Origin: Streptomyces griseus
GTDB lineage: Bacteria > Actinomycetota > Actinomycetes > Streptomycetales > Streptomycetaceae
Assembly: GCF_001715295.1 (NCBI RefSeq)
Contig: NZ_MDKB01000001.1
Span: forward strand, 270,346 to 334,345
Direction: 5' to 3'
DNA length: 64,000 bases
The position numbers and the translations under genes are program-made. Below the pieces are notes generated by a model. The model saw nothing but the letters and a program-made list of their open reading frames with translations. It was not told the DNA's origin and ran no database searches. This document shows, piece after piece, positions 34,042 to 42,654 of this stretch (positions within the stretch are counted from its first letter, which is position 1; each line of letters opens with the position of its first letter).

Positions 34042-34210
34042 CCGGCGGCCGACCGGGCAGACGCCGTTCTGTGACGACAGCGGGGCGAGGGACGACCACG
34101 GCCGGCGCGCACCCGGATCACCGGGCCGCGCGCCGCGCGGCGCGCCGGACGGGTGAACCGGGCAGGGCGATATATCTGTATTCGGTGCCCTTCGTTCCGG
34201 ACCTCTCGTC

Positions 34211-37114
34211 GTGATCGCGCTCATCGTCTGCCACTTCGCCCTGGCGGCGTGCGCGGTCCCGCTGGTGCGCCGGCTCGGCAGGTACGCCTTCGTCGTGCTC
34301 GCCCTGCCCCCTGCGGCGGCCACCGTCTGGGCGGCCACCCGGTGGACGGACGCGGCCTCCGGACACCCGGTCACCTGGTCGTGGGAGTGGATCGGTACGT
34401 ACGACGTAGCGCTCGCCCTCCGCCTGGACGCGCTCGCCGAACTGATGGTCCTGCTCGCCGCGGGCGTGGGCACGCTCGTCCTGCTGTACTGCGCCTCGTA
34501 CTTCACCGACGACTCCCCGCAACTGGCCTCCTTCGCCGGGAATCTGCTGGCCTTCGCCGGTGCCATGCTCGCCCTGGTCCTCGCGGACGACCTGATCTCG
34601 CTCTACGTGTTCTGGGAACTGACCACCGTCTTCTCCTACCTGCTGATCGGCCACGCCAGCGAGCGCAAACAGAACCGCCGCTCCGCCCTCCAGGCCCTCA
34701 CCGTCACCACGCTCGGCGGCCTCGCCATGCTCGTCGGCTTCCTGATCATCGGTCAGGCGGCGGGCACCTACCGCATCTCCGCGATCGTCGCCGACCCGCC
34801 GGAGCCGACGCTCGCCGTGTCCGTGGCCGTCGCCCTCGTCCTGTGCGGGGCGCTCTCGAAGTCCGCGATCTGGCCTTTCAGCCTCTGGCTGCCGAACGCC
34901 ATGGCCGCCCCCACGCCCGTCAGCGCCTATCTGCACGCCGCGGCCATGGTCAAGGCCGGCGTCTACCTGGTCGCGCGGCTCGCCCCCGGCTTCGCCGACG
35001 TACCCCTCTGGCGGCCGGTCGTCCTCGTGCTGGGCGGCGCGACCATGCTCCTCGGCGGCTGGCGCGCCCTGCGCCTCAACGACCTGAAACTCGTCCTCGC
35101 CTACGGCACCGTCAGCCAGCTCGGCTTCCTCGTCGTGCTCGCCGGGGCGGGCAACCGGGACGCGGCGCTCGCGGCCGCCGTGCTGATCCTGGCCCACGCC
35201 CTCTTCAAGGCCGCGCTGTTCCTCGTCATCGGCATCGTGGACCACGCGGCCGGCACCCGCGACCTGCGCAGGCTCTCCGGAGTCGGCCCGGCACTGCCGT
35301 ACGTCCGCGCGGTCGCCGTGCTCGCCGCCGCGTCCATGGCCGCCCTGCCGCCCTTCCTCGGATTCGCCGCGAAGGAGGCGGCCTTCGACGCGTTGCTGCG
35401 CGGCGGCACCCTCGACCGCTGGCTGCTGGCCGTCACCGTCCTGGGCTCGTTGCTGACCGTCGCCTACACCGCCCGCTTCGTGTGGGGCGCCTTCGCCCGC
35501 AAGCCCGGGGTCGCGGACACCGCGGTCCACCCCGTCGGCGCCGCCTTCCTGGCACCGCCCGCGCTGCTCGCCGTGGCCGGACTGGTGCTGGGCCCCGGTG
35601 TCGGCTGGACGGACCGGCTGCTCGCCGCGTACGCCGACTCCTTCCCTGCCTCCGCCCACCCCTACCACCTGGCGCTCTGGCACGGCTTCGGGAGCGCCCT
35701 GCTGCTGTCCGCCGTCGCCTGGGCCGGCGGTGCCGCGCTCTTCGCGGGACGGGCCACCGTCACCCGGGTCTCCCGGCGCCTCGCCTGGCCCACCGCCGAC
35801 AGCGTCTTCGGTCACCTCCTGCTCGGTCTGGAACGGATCGCCCTGCAGATCACCGGCTTCGTCCAGCGCGGCTCCCTCTCCGGCTACCTGGCGATCACCC
35901 TGATGGTGATGCTGGCCGGGCAGCTGGCGGTCCTCCTCACCGACCGCCCCTGGGAGGGAGCGGTCGCCCCCCGGATCTGGGACGTGCCACTCCAGGGGGC
36001 GGTGGCCGTGCTGACGTGCGCGGCCGCGCTCTGCTGTCTGATCGCCGGGCGCCGGATGAAGGCCGTGGTGCTGGCCGGGCTGACCGGCTACGGGGCCGCA
36101 CTCCTCTTCGTCGTCCAGGGCGCCCCCGACCTGGCGCTCACGCAGTTCTGCGTGGAGACCGTGTCGATGATCGTGTTCGTCCTCGTCCTGCGCCGCCTGC
36201 CGGTGCGCTTCGAGGAACCGCTCGGCGGCTGGCGCCGGACGCTGCGGATTCCGGTGGCCCTGGCCGCCGCTGCGACCGTCGGCGTGGCCGTGTGGGTGGC
36301 GGGAGCCGCACGCGTGGCCGACCCGGCCGGCGCGGCGATGATCGAGGAGGTCTCCCACCACGGCGTCAAGGACGTGGTGGCCACGATCCTCGTCGACCTG
36401 CGGGCCTGGGACACGATGGGGGAGTCCGCCGTCCTGGCCGCCGCGGCGATCGGCGTGACCAGCCTCATCTACCTGCACCGCCGCGGCGAGGCCTCCATGA
36501 ACCGGGAGGAACTGACGGGGGAGACGGCGTGGGCCCTGTCCGGCCACCGGCTGACCGGACTGCCGCAGGGCGACGACACCGCCCCCGAGCGCAGCTGGCT
36601 GGCCGCCGGCTCCACCCTCGCCCCCGAACACCGGTCCGTCGTCTTCGAGGTGGTGGCCCGGCTGCTCTTCCATCCGATCCTGGTGCTCTCCCTGTACCTC
36701 CTGTTCTGCGCGGAGAACGTGCCCGGCGGCGGCTTCGTCGCCGGACTCGTCGCCGGACTCGGGCTCATCACCCGCTACCTGGCCGGCGGCCGGTTCGAGC
36801 TCGCCGAAGCGGCGCCCCTGCAGCCCGGACTCTTCACCGGCTTCGGACTGTTCCTGTCCACCGGGGTGGCCCTGGCCGGCCTCGCCGAGGGGACGGTGCT
36901 GCACGCCTGGACCTACCACGGACACCTGCCCGTGCTGGGCGACTACCACCTGAGCACCGCGGTGCTCTTCGACTGCGGGGTCTACCTGCTGGTCCTCGGC
37001 GTGGTCCTGGACATCGTGCGGGCCCTGGGCGCCAAGGTGGACCGGCAGATCGAACGGGCGGCGGGCGCGCTCGCCCCCTCGGCCGGCACCGGGGCGGGGG
37101 ACGCCCGCCGATGA
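34211..37114 (+). CDS. mrpA: Mrp Na+/H+ antiporter subunit A (with fused MrpB-like part)
   Basis: The 967-residue, roughly 20-TM membrane protein is homologous to NuoL. Key stretches are FVFWELTTVFSYLLIGH, KSAIWPFSLWLPNAMAAPTPVSAYLHAAAMVKAGVYL (antiporter/NuoL core with functional Lys and His), LAYGTVSQLGFLVV and, near the C-terminus, LCAENVPGGGFVAGLVAGLGLITRYLAGG, the MrpB region. Fusion of A and B explains why no separate mrpB follows. With MrpC-G it forms a membrane complex exporting Na+ for H+ uptake, giving salt and alkali tolerance. GTG start at 34211. The stop overlaps mrpC (ATGA). Confidence 0.95.
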   Translation: MIALIVCHFALAACAVPLVRRLGRYAFVVLALPPAAATVWAATRWTDAASGHPVTWSWEWIGTYDVALALRLDALAELMVLLAAGVGTLVLLYCASYFTDDSPQLASFAGNLLAFAGAMLALVLADDLISLYVFWELTTVFSYLLIGHASERKQNRRSALQALTVTTLGGLAMLVGFLIIGQAAGTYRISAIVADPPEPTLAVSVAVALVLCGALSKSAIWPFSLWLPNAMAAPTPVSAYLHAAAMVKAGVYLVARLAPGFADVPLWRPVVLVLGGATMLLGGWRALRLNDLKLVLAYGTVSQLGFLVVLAGAGNRDAALAAAVLILAHALFKAALFLVIGIVDHAAGTRDLRRLSGVGPALPYVRAVAVLAAASMAALPPFLGFAAKEAAFDALLRGGTLDRWLLAVTVLGSLLTVAYTARFVWGAFARKPGVADTAVHPVGAAFLAPPALLAVAGLVLGPGVGWTDRLLAAYADSFPASAHPYHLALWHGFGSALLLSAVAWAGGAALFAGRATVTRVSRRLAWPTADSVFGHLLLGLERIALQITGFVQRGSLSGYLAITLMVMLAGQLAVLLTDRPWEGAVAPRIWDVPLQGAVAVLTCAAALCCLIAGRRMKAVVLAGLTGYGAALLFVVQGAPDLALTQFCVETVSMIVFVLVLRRLPVRFEEPLGGWRRTLRIPVALAAAATVGVAVWVAGAARVADPAGAAMIEEVSHHGVKDVVATILVDLRAWDTMGESAVLAAAAIGVTSLIYLHRRGEASMNREELTGETAWALSGHRLTGLPQGDDTAPERSWLAAGSTLAPEHRSVVFEVVARLLFHPILVLSLYLLFCAENVPGGGFVAGLVAGLGLITRYLAGGRFELAEAAPLQPGLFTGFGLFLSTGVALAGLAEGTVLHAWTYHGHLPVLGDYHLSTAVLFDCGVYLLVLGVVLDIVRALGAKVDRQIERAAGALAPSAGTGAGDARR

Positions 37115-37704
37115 CCATGAGCGTCTCACTCCTCGCCACCGCCGTGGTGCTCTGCGCCGTGGGCGGCATACTCATGCTCACCCGCCCCCTCACCCGCATC
37201 CTGCTCGGAGCGGTGGTCGCCGGCAACGGCATCAACCTGCTCGTGCTCGCGTCGACCGGTTCGGCGGGCGTGGCGCCGCTGCTCTACGGGGCGCCGCTGC
37301 GCCGGATGACCGATCCGCTGCCCCAGGCCATCGCCCTCACCGCCATCGTCATCACCCTCGCCACCACCGCGTTCCTGCTCGCCATGGCCTACCGCAGCCA
37401 CCAGCTCACCGGTACGGACGAGGTCCACGACGATCTGGAGGACCGGCGCATCTTCCTGCGCGCCGAAGTCCTGGGGGAGCGGGCCGAACTGCGCGAGGAG
37501 TACCGGTCGGAGTCCGGCCGCACGCGCGAGGCGCGCGCCCGCTACCGGGCGGAGCGCCGCCGGCTGCACGCACGCCTGCGTGCCGACCGCGCCCTGCAGG
37601 CGCGCGGCCGGGACGCGGGCGGCAACCTGTGGCACGACGTGCTGGGAGCCGATCCGGAGGACTACGTGAACCACGAGGACGACCCCCGAGGAGCCGCCGG
37701 ATGA
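37111..37704 (+). CDS. mrpC: Mrp antiporter subunit C (NuoK-like) with long cytoplasmic tail
   Basis: The 197-residue protein has three TM segments typical of NuoK/MrpC in the first 90 residues (LLATAVVLCAVGGILML... ILLGAVVAGNGINLLVLA... AIALTAIVITLATTAFLLAM). A charged tail of about 95 residues follows (ELREEYRSESGRTREARARYRAERRRLHARLRADRALQARG), probably coiled-coil. Most MrpC proteins are 110-150 residues, so this tail is an extension. ATG overlaps the mrpA stop; the stop overlaps the mrpD start. Confidence 0.92.
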   Translation: MTMSVSLLATAVVLCAVGGILMLTRPLTRILLGAVVAGNGINLLVLASTGSAGVAPLLYGAPLRRMTDPLPQAIALTAIVITLATTAFLLAMAYRSHQLTGTDEVHDDLEDRRIFLRAEVLGERAELREEYRSESGRTREARARYRAERRRLHARLRADRALQARGRDAGGNLWHDVLGADPEDYVNHEDDPRGAAG

Positions 37705-39353
37705 ACGCGCTCGTACCGCTGCCCGTGCTGCTGCCGCTCAGCGCCACCGGGCTGAGCCTCGCCTTCGGAACCCGGCTCGCACGTTTCCAGCGCGTCATCA
37801 GCGTCGTCGTCCTCGCCGCCGTTCTCGGCCTCTCGGTCACCCTGATGATCGCCGCCGACCGGCAGGGGCCCCTCTCCGTCCACCTCGGCGACTACGCCCC
37901 GCCGCTCGGGATCACCCTGGTCGCCGACCGGCTCTCCGGGCTGATGCTCACCGTCTCCTCGGCGGTCACCCTCTCGGTCCTGGTGTACTCGCTCGGCCAG
38001 GGCATGACGGAACGGGACAAGGAGACGCCCGTAGCCGTCTTCCACCCGGCCTACCTGATCCTCGTCGCCGGGGTGTCCCTCACCTTCCTCGCGGGCGACC
38101 TCGTCAACCTGTACGTCGGCTTCGAGATGATGCTCGTCTCCAGCTTCGTCCTGCTCACCCTCGGCGGGACCGGCCCGCGGATCAGAGCCGGCTCCACGTA
38201 CGTGATCATCTCGCTGTTCTCGTCGATGGTGTTCCTGACCGCCATCGCCATGACGTACGCCGCCAACGGCACGGTCAACCTCGCCCAGCTGGCCGTCCGG
38301 CTGCCCGAACTCCCGCTCGGCGTCCAGACCCTGATCCAGGCCATGCTGCTCACCGTCTTCGCCGTCAAGGCCGCCGTCTTCCCCCTCGCGGCCTGGCTGC
38401 CCGACTCCTACCCGACGGCGCCCGCGCCCGTCACCGCGGTCTTCGCCGGCCTGCTGACCAAGGTCGGCATCTACTGCATGCTGCGTACCGAGACGCTGCT
38501 CTTCCCCGGCAACCGTCTGGGCGACCTCCTCATGGCCGTCGCCCTCGCCTCGATGCTCGTGGGCATTCTAGGGGCGGTCGCCCAGACGGACCTGAAGCGG
38601 CTCTTCTCCTTCACCCTCATCAGCCACATCGGCTACATGGTCTTCGGGATCGGCCTCGCCACCCGCGCCGGGTACGGGGGCGCGGTCTTCTACGTCGCCC
38701 ACCACATCACCGTCCAGACCAGCCTCTTCCTCGTCGCCGGACTCATCGAACGCCGGGGCGGTACGAACGAGCTCACCCGGATCGGCGGACTGGCCCGGTC
38801 GGCCCCGCTCCTCGCCGTCCTCTTCTTCGTCCCGGCGATGAACTTCGCCGGGATCCCCCCGCTCTCCGGCTTCATCGGAAAGCTGGGCCTCATGCGGGCC
38901 GGCGTCGCGGACGGCAGCCTCTGGGCCTGGATCCTCGTCGCGGGCGCCACGGTGACCAGCCTGCTCACCCTGTACGTGATGGCCAAGGTCTGGAACCTGG
39001 CGTTCTGGCGCGCGGAGCCCCCCGGCCAGGCCGCCTACGGCACCGTCCTGGAGTCCCCGGACGACAGCGACGACGACGACGACAGCGGACCGGACCGGGT
39101 TCCGGGCACGGGGGACGAGGGGATCGCCCCGCCGCGCGAGCCGGCCGGGGCGACCGCGGTCGCCACGCTGCACGGGCGGGTCGTCACCACCACGACCCGG
39201 CCGCCCACCGCGATGACGGCCGCCACGGCGGGCGCCGTCCTGCTCGGCCTCGCGTTCACCGTGCTGGCCGGCCCGCTGACCGCGTTCACCGATCGATCGG
39301 CAGCCGAACTCATCGCGCGCCGCCCCTATGTGGAGGAGGTGCTCGGCCGGTGA
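37701..39353 (+). CDS. mrpD: Mrp antiporter subunit D
   Basis: The 550-residue, about 14-TM NuoM/N-like subunit has FEMMLVSSFVLLTLGG, the conserved KAAVFPLAAWLPDSYPTAPAPVTAVFAGLLTKVGIYCMLR and FTLISHIGYMVFGIGLATR, the family's ion-translocating core. An acidic insertion (DSDDDDDSG) near residue 455 lies in a loop before the last TM segment. It is translationally coupled to both neighbours (ATGA with mrpC, GTGA with mrpE). Confidence 0.95.
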   Translation: MNALVPLPVLLPLSATGLSLAFGTRLARFQRVISVVVLAAVLGLSVTLMIAADRQGPLSVHLGDYAPPLGITLVADRLSGLMLTVSSAVTLSVLVYSLGQGMTERDKETPVAVFHPAYLILVAGVSLTFLAGDLVNLYVGFEMMLVSSFVLLTLGGTGPRIRAGSTYVIISLFSSMVFLTAIAMTYAANGTVNLAQLAVRLPELPLGVQTLIQAMLLTVFAVKAAVFPLAAWLPDSYPTAPAPVTAVFAGLLTKVGIYCMLRTETLLFPGNRLGDLLMAVALASMLVGILGAVAQTDLKRLFSFTLISHIGYMVFGIGLATRAGYGGAVFYVAHHITVQTSLFLVAGLIERRGGTNELTRIGGLARSAPLLAVLFFVPAMNFAGIPPLSGFIGKLGLMRAGVADGSLWAWILVAGATVTSLLTLYVMAKVWNLAFWRAEPPGQAAYGTVLESPDDSDDDDDSGPDRVPGTGDEGIAPPREPAGATAVATLHGRVVTTTTRPPTAMTAATAGAVLLGLAFTVLAGPLTAFTDRSAAELIARRPYVEEVLGR

Positions 39354-39982
39354 GGAACCTGATCACCCTGTCGTTCCGCAACCCCGACCTGCCCCCGTTC
39401 AGCTGCGAGTTCGCCGGCCGCCGGCGCCGGGTGCTCGACCTGCCGCTGATCGCCTGGCTCACCCTCATCTGGGTCCTGCTGTGGTCCACCCTGAGCTGGG
39501 CCAACGTCGTCACCGGGGTGGTCGTCGCGGTCGTTGTCTGCCTGGCGTTCCCGCTGCCCCAGGTCGACTACGGGCTGCGGCTGCACCCCTGGGGCATCCT
39601 GCTGTTCGGCGGCTACCTGCTCTACGACATGTACACCTCCGGAGTGAAGGTGACCCGGCAGATCTTCGCCGGCCGCCCCCACCGGCCCGCGGTCATCGCC
39701 GTTCCGCTGCGCTGCCGCAGCGACCTGATGCTCGCGGCGACCGCCGTGGCCGTGTCCAACGTGCCGGGCGGCTCCGTCGTCGAGGTGCGCAGGGCCACCG
39801 CCACGCTCTTCCTGCACGTCCTGGACGCGGACCGGCCGGAGGAACTGGACGCGGCCCGGCGCTCCGTGTGGCGGCTCGAGGAGCTGACGGTACGGGCGTT
39901 CGGCACCCCGGACGAGATCGGCAGGGTGTCCGGACCACCGCCGTCGATCGAGGGGGACGACGACCGGAGGGAGGAGGCGTGA
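39350..39982 (+). CDS. mrpE: Mrp antiporter subunit E
   Basis: The 210-residue subunit has two TM segments near residues 30-66 (LIAWLTLIWVLLWSTLSWANVVTGVVVAVVVCLAFPL) and the MrpE-typical soluble part (RSDLMLAATAVAVSNVPGGSVVEVRRATATLFLHVLD). GTG start. Overlaps with mrpD and mrpF are four bases each. Confidence 0.93.
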   Translation: MRNLITLSFRNPDLPPFSCEFAGRRRRVLDLPLIAWLTLIWVLLWSTLSWANVVTGVVVAVVVCLAFPLPQVDYGLRLHPWGILLFGGYLLYDMYTSGVKVTRQIFAGRPHRPAVIAVPLRCRSDLMLAATAVAVSNVPGGSVVEVRRATATLFLHVLDADRPEELDAARRSVWRLEELTVRAFGTPDEIGRVSGPPPSIEGDDDRREEA

Positions 39983-40302
39983 GCGGGCCCGAGACCGTCG
40001 ACCGCGTGCTGCTGACCGCCGCCGTCGTGATCATCCTCGTCGCGGGTGGGCTCCTGCTGGTCCGGATCGCCCGCGGGCCCTCCATGCTGGACCGGGCCAT
40101 CGCCCTGGACGTGTGCGCCGCCCTGATCATCGCGGGGCTCGGCACCAAGTCGGCGTTCGCCCGGGACTCCTTCTACTTCCCGATCATGCTGGTGCTGGCG
40201 TTCCTCGGCTTCACCGGGTCGGTGGGCATCGCCCGTTTCATCGCGGTGCGCGACCGGCCCCGGCCGAGGCGTGGGCCGGCCGGCGAGGAGGGGCGGCGGT
40301 GA
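39979..40302 (+). CDS. mrpF: Mrp antiporter subunit F
   Basis: The 107-residue protein has three TM segments, with the conserved RGPSMLDRAIALDVCAALIIAGL characteristic of MrpF. The C-terminal tail is basic. GTG start preceded by GGAGGGAGGAGGC, overlapping the mrpE stop by four bases. Confidence 0.94.
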   Translation: MSGPETVDRVLLTAAVVIILVAGGLLLVRIARGPSMLDRAIALDVCAALIIAGLGTKSAFARDSFYFPIMLVLAFLGFTGSVGIARFIAVRDRPRPRRGPAGEEGRR

Positions 40303-40757
40303 CCGTGTGGCAGCAGATCGCGGACACGGCCGGGGCGGTCCTGGTGTTCATCGGCGCCGCGATCTGTCTCCTCGGGGTGGTCGGCATGCTGCGGCTGCCC
40401 GACGTCCTGTCGCGCAGTCATGCCGCGACCAAGCCGCAGACGCTGGGCCTGCTGCTGGTGCTGGCCGGGGTCGCGCTGAGGCTGCGCGGCGGCATGGACG
40501 TGGCGACGCTGGCCCTCATCGGCTTCTTCCAGTTGCTGACCGGCCCGGTGGCCGCCCACCTGGTCGCGCGGTCCGCCTACCGCACAGGCCAGATCGAACG
40601 CTGCGAGCTGCTCTTCGACGACCTGGACGCGCAGCTCACCGAGATCCAGGACGCGGGGCCGGCCCAGGAGCCCGGGCGGAGACCGGAGGACGGGCGGGAA
40701 GGAGGCGGGGAACCGGGGCAGGAGCCGGGCCCGGCTCCCGGCCCTTCACGGAGCTGA
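40299..40757 (+). CDS. mrpG: Mrp antiporter subunit G
   Basis: The 152-residue last subunit of the operon contains AVLVFIGAAICLLGVVGMLRLPDVLSRSHAATKPQTLGLLLVLAGVAL, the diagnostic MrpG motif, plus a third TM (LALIGFFQLLTGPVAAHLVARSAY). The C-terminal 50 residues are a Pro/Gly/Glu-rich tail. GTG start overlapping mrpF. Confidence 0.94.
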   Translation: MTVWQQIADTAGAVLVFIGAAICLLGVVGMLRLPDVLSRSHAATKPQTLGLLLVLAGVALRLRGGMDVATLALIGFFQLLTGPVAAHLVARSAYRTGQIERCELLFDDLDAQLTEIQDAGPAQEPGRRPEDGREGGGEPGQEPGPAPGPSRS

Positions 40758-40781
40758 ACCGCTCCCGGCACGCACGTCCGA

Positions 40782-40826
40782 ACGGCCCGCACGGCCCGCA
40801 CGGCCCGCACGGCCCGCACGGCCCGC
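40782..40826. repeat. Five tandem copies of a 9-mer after mrpG
   Basis: ACGGCCCGC is repeated five times without interruption, 25 bases past the mrpG stop and about 20 bases before the end of the convergent SnoaL-like gene. Copy number is likely to vary between strains by slippage. It cannot form a hairpin with itself; the downstream CGGGCCCG could pair weakly. Confidence 0.85.
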
Positions 40827-40846
40827 ACCGGGCCCGTCCGGCGCTC

Positions 40847-41215
40847 TCACGCCCCCGGCAGCCGGTCCAGGAAGCCGCTGACCGAGCTGATCCGGCCGTC
40901 CTCGGCCAGGGTGATCACATCGAAACCCGCGGCCGGCGCCGAGCCGTCGGCCCGCGAGACCAGGTCCCACGTGAAGCGGACGAGATGGTGGTGGGCGTCC
41001 GGGGTGCCGGTGGCCACGAAGTCGAAGCCGGGGAACTGCTGCCGCGCACCGCCGATCGCCGCGATCAGCGCGTCGTGTCCGCGTACGTCGGCCAGCGGAT
41101 CGGTGTAGGTGGCGTCCTCGGTGAAGGCGGCGGCCACCGCCCTCGCGCGCTCCTCGTCGGTGCTCGCGTTCCAGGCGGCGAAGTAGCGCTGGACGGCGTC
41201 CTGATGCACAGTCAC
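40847..41215 (-). CDS. SnoaL/NTF2-like domain protein
   Basis: The 122-residue protein is one cone-shaped NTF2-like domain: DAVQRYFAAWNASTDEERARAVAAAFTEDATYTDPLADVRGHDALIAAIGG... FDFVATGTPDAHHHLVRFTWDLV... GFDVITLAEDGRISSVSGFLDRLP. Members include polyketide cyclases, epoxide hydrolases and ligand-binding regulators; function is not assignable. The GTG start at 41215 has AAGGGA seven bases upstream. It stands alone. Confidence 0.87.
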   Translation of the reverse strand: MTVHQDAVQRYFAAWNASTDEERARAVAAAFTEDATYTDPLADVRGHDALIAAIGGARQQFPGFDFVATGTPDAHHHLVRFTWDLVSRADGSAPAAGFDVITLAEDGRISSVSGFLDRLPGA

Positions 41216-41392
41216 GATGGTGTCCCTTCCCGGTGCTGCGGTGACCGCCGCGGTCTTCCGCCGCGGTGGTACCAGCCTGTCCGGGTGCGGGCGGGGCGTC
41301 GATTACCCGCCGGGTAATGCGGCCGTACCCCACGTCCTCCGCCGCCGTTCTGTCATGATGCAGCGGTATCGGGCCGGGGCGCTGGGGGGCGT

Positions 41393-42118
41393 ATGGAAAG
41401 TACGGGTACGGTGCTGCGCGAGTTGCGCGGCGCACAGAAGTCGTCCAAGGGCGTGTCCCTCTACTCGCGGTTCGTGAACCGGCCGGCCGGGCGGCTGCTC
41501 GCCGCCGTCGCCTTCCGGCTGGGCCTGACGCCCAACCAGGTCACCTCGGTCAGCGCGGTGTTCACCTTCGGCGCCGTCGCCGGTGTGGCCCTGGCCGAAC
41601 CGTCCTGGTGGCTCGGGGCCGCCGTGTACGCGGGGCTGGCCGTCGGCTTCGCCCTCGACTCGGCCGACGGGCAGCTCGCCCGGCTGACCGGAGGGGGCGG
41701 GCCGGACGGGGAGTGGCTCGACCACGTCGTGGACTGCGCGAAGATGATCCTCGTCCACGTCGCCGTACTGGTCTCCTTCTACCGCTTCGGCGGGCCCCCG
41801 GGCGGCGCGTGGCTCCTGCTGCCCCTCGGCTTCCTCTTCGTCGCGGTCCTCACCTTCTGCGCCGGGCTGCTGCGGGAGCAACTCGGCAGGAGCGCCGCCC
41901 GTGGCGCGGCGGCGTCCGCCGGCGCCCCGGCGTCCCGGGTGCGGGCCGTGGCACTGCTGCCGGCCGACTACGGGGTGTTCTGCCTTCTCTTCCCGCTGCT
42001 CGGCGCACCCGCCGTCTTCCGGGCCGGGTATGCCGTGCTCGCGGCCGTGCACACCCTGTTCCTCGTGGCCTTCCTGGCCAAGTGGTTCAGGGAGCTGAAA
42101 GCGCTCCGGGCCGGCTGA
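41393..42118 (+). CDS. CDP-alcohol phosphatidyltransferase-family membrane enzyme
   Basis: The 241-residue membrane protein has the catalytic motif D-x2-D-G-x2-A-R-x8-G-x3-D-x3-D, visible as DSADGQLARLTGGGGPDGEWLDHVVD, plus about five further TM helices. The family joins the alcohol of one substrate to the phosphate of a CDP-activated one, releasing CMP. Next to a cytidylyltransferase at the edge of an exopolysaccharide locus, it may use a CDP-polyol made by that neighbour to decorate a lipid or glycan, rather than make ordinary phospholipid. ATG start 41393. Its 3' end overlaps the convergent cytidylyltransferase gene by 32 bases. Confidence 0.88.
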   Translation: MESTGTVLRELRGAQKSSKGVSLYSRFVNRPAGRLLAAVAFRLGLTPNQVTSVSAVFTFGAVAGVALAEPSWWLGAAVYAGLAVGFALDSADGQLARLTGGGGPDGEWLDHVVDCAKMILVHVAVLVSFYRFGGPPGGAWLLLPLGFLFVAVLTFCAGLLREQLGRSAARGAAASAGAPASRVRAVALLPADYGVFCLLFPLLGAPAVFRAGYAVLAAVHTLFLVAFLAKWFRELKALRAG

Positions 42119-42536
42119 CCAGCACGTCCAGTGCCCGGCGCAGCTGGGTGCTGGAGGTGTGCACGGTGTACGGGAAGTAGACGACTTCGACCCCGACCTC
42201 CGCGAAGTCGCGCTCCAGGCGCTTCCCCCGCTCCGTGCCCTTCCAGTCGTCGCCCTTGAAGAGCACGTCGAAGCGGACCTGCTGCCATGTCTCGACCTTG
42301 TCCGGAACGGTCTCCACGAAGGCCGCGTCCACGTACCGTACGCTGCGCACGATCTCCAGCCTCTCGGGCAGCGGGATCACCGGGCGGTGGCCCTTGGCGA
42401 GCGCGGCCATCTCGTCGGACACGACTCCGGCCACCAGGTAGTCGCACCGGCTGCGGGCGTGCCGCAGGATGTTCAGGTGGCCGACGTGGAACAGGTCGTA
42501 CACCCCCGGCGCGTACCCGACCCTGTGCTGCGCCAT
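42087..42536 (-). CDS. Cytidylyltransferase (glycerol-3-phosphate cytidylyltransferase-like)
   Basis: The 149-residue nucleotidyltransferase has GVYDLFHVGHLNILRHAR (the HxGH nucleotide site) near residue 13. KGDDWKGTERGKRL and HTSSTQLRRAL are the equivalents of the TagD lysine and RTxGISTT motifs. TagD-like enzymes make CDP-glycerol or related CDP-polyols from CTP. It is convergent with the CDP-alcohol transferase gene, a plausible partner, and divergent from the glycosyltransferase starting the polysaccharide operon. The start at 42536 is backed by GGGGAGAG seven bases upstream. Confidence 0.88.
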   Translation of the reverse strand: MAQHRVGYAPGVYDLFHVGHLNILRHARSRCDYLVAGVVSDEMAALAKGHRPVIPLPERLEIVRSVRYVDAAFVETVPDKVETWQQVRFDVLFKGDDWKGTERGKRLERDFAEVGVEVVYFPYTVHTSSTQLRRALDVLVSRPGALSAP

Positions 42537-42654
42537 CCGTTCTCTCCCCCCACGGTGGAACTGGTCCATCGACCTTACTGTGAAGGACACTTGTGGATCG
42601 CGTGAACGGATAAGCTCGACCGGGAGGCTGTTCCGGGGGGAAGGCGATCGTCCG

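Noticed and set aside
34118..37129. A 1003-codon open frame on the minus strand opposite mrpA
   Set aside because: It is an exact antisense shadow of a well-supported membrane protein; its translation is low-complexity Gly/Arg/Gln/Glu and arises from the skewed third-position GC of mrpA.
40782..40826. CRISPR array
   Set aside because: Nine-base units in uninterrupted tandem with no spacers; no cas genes in the window.
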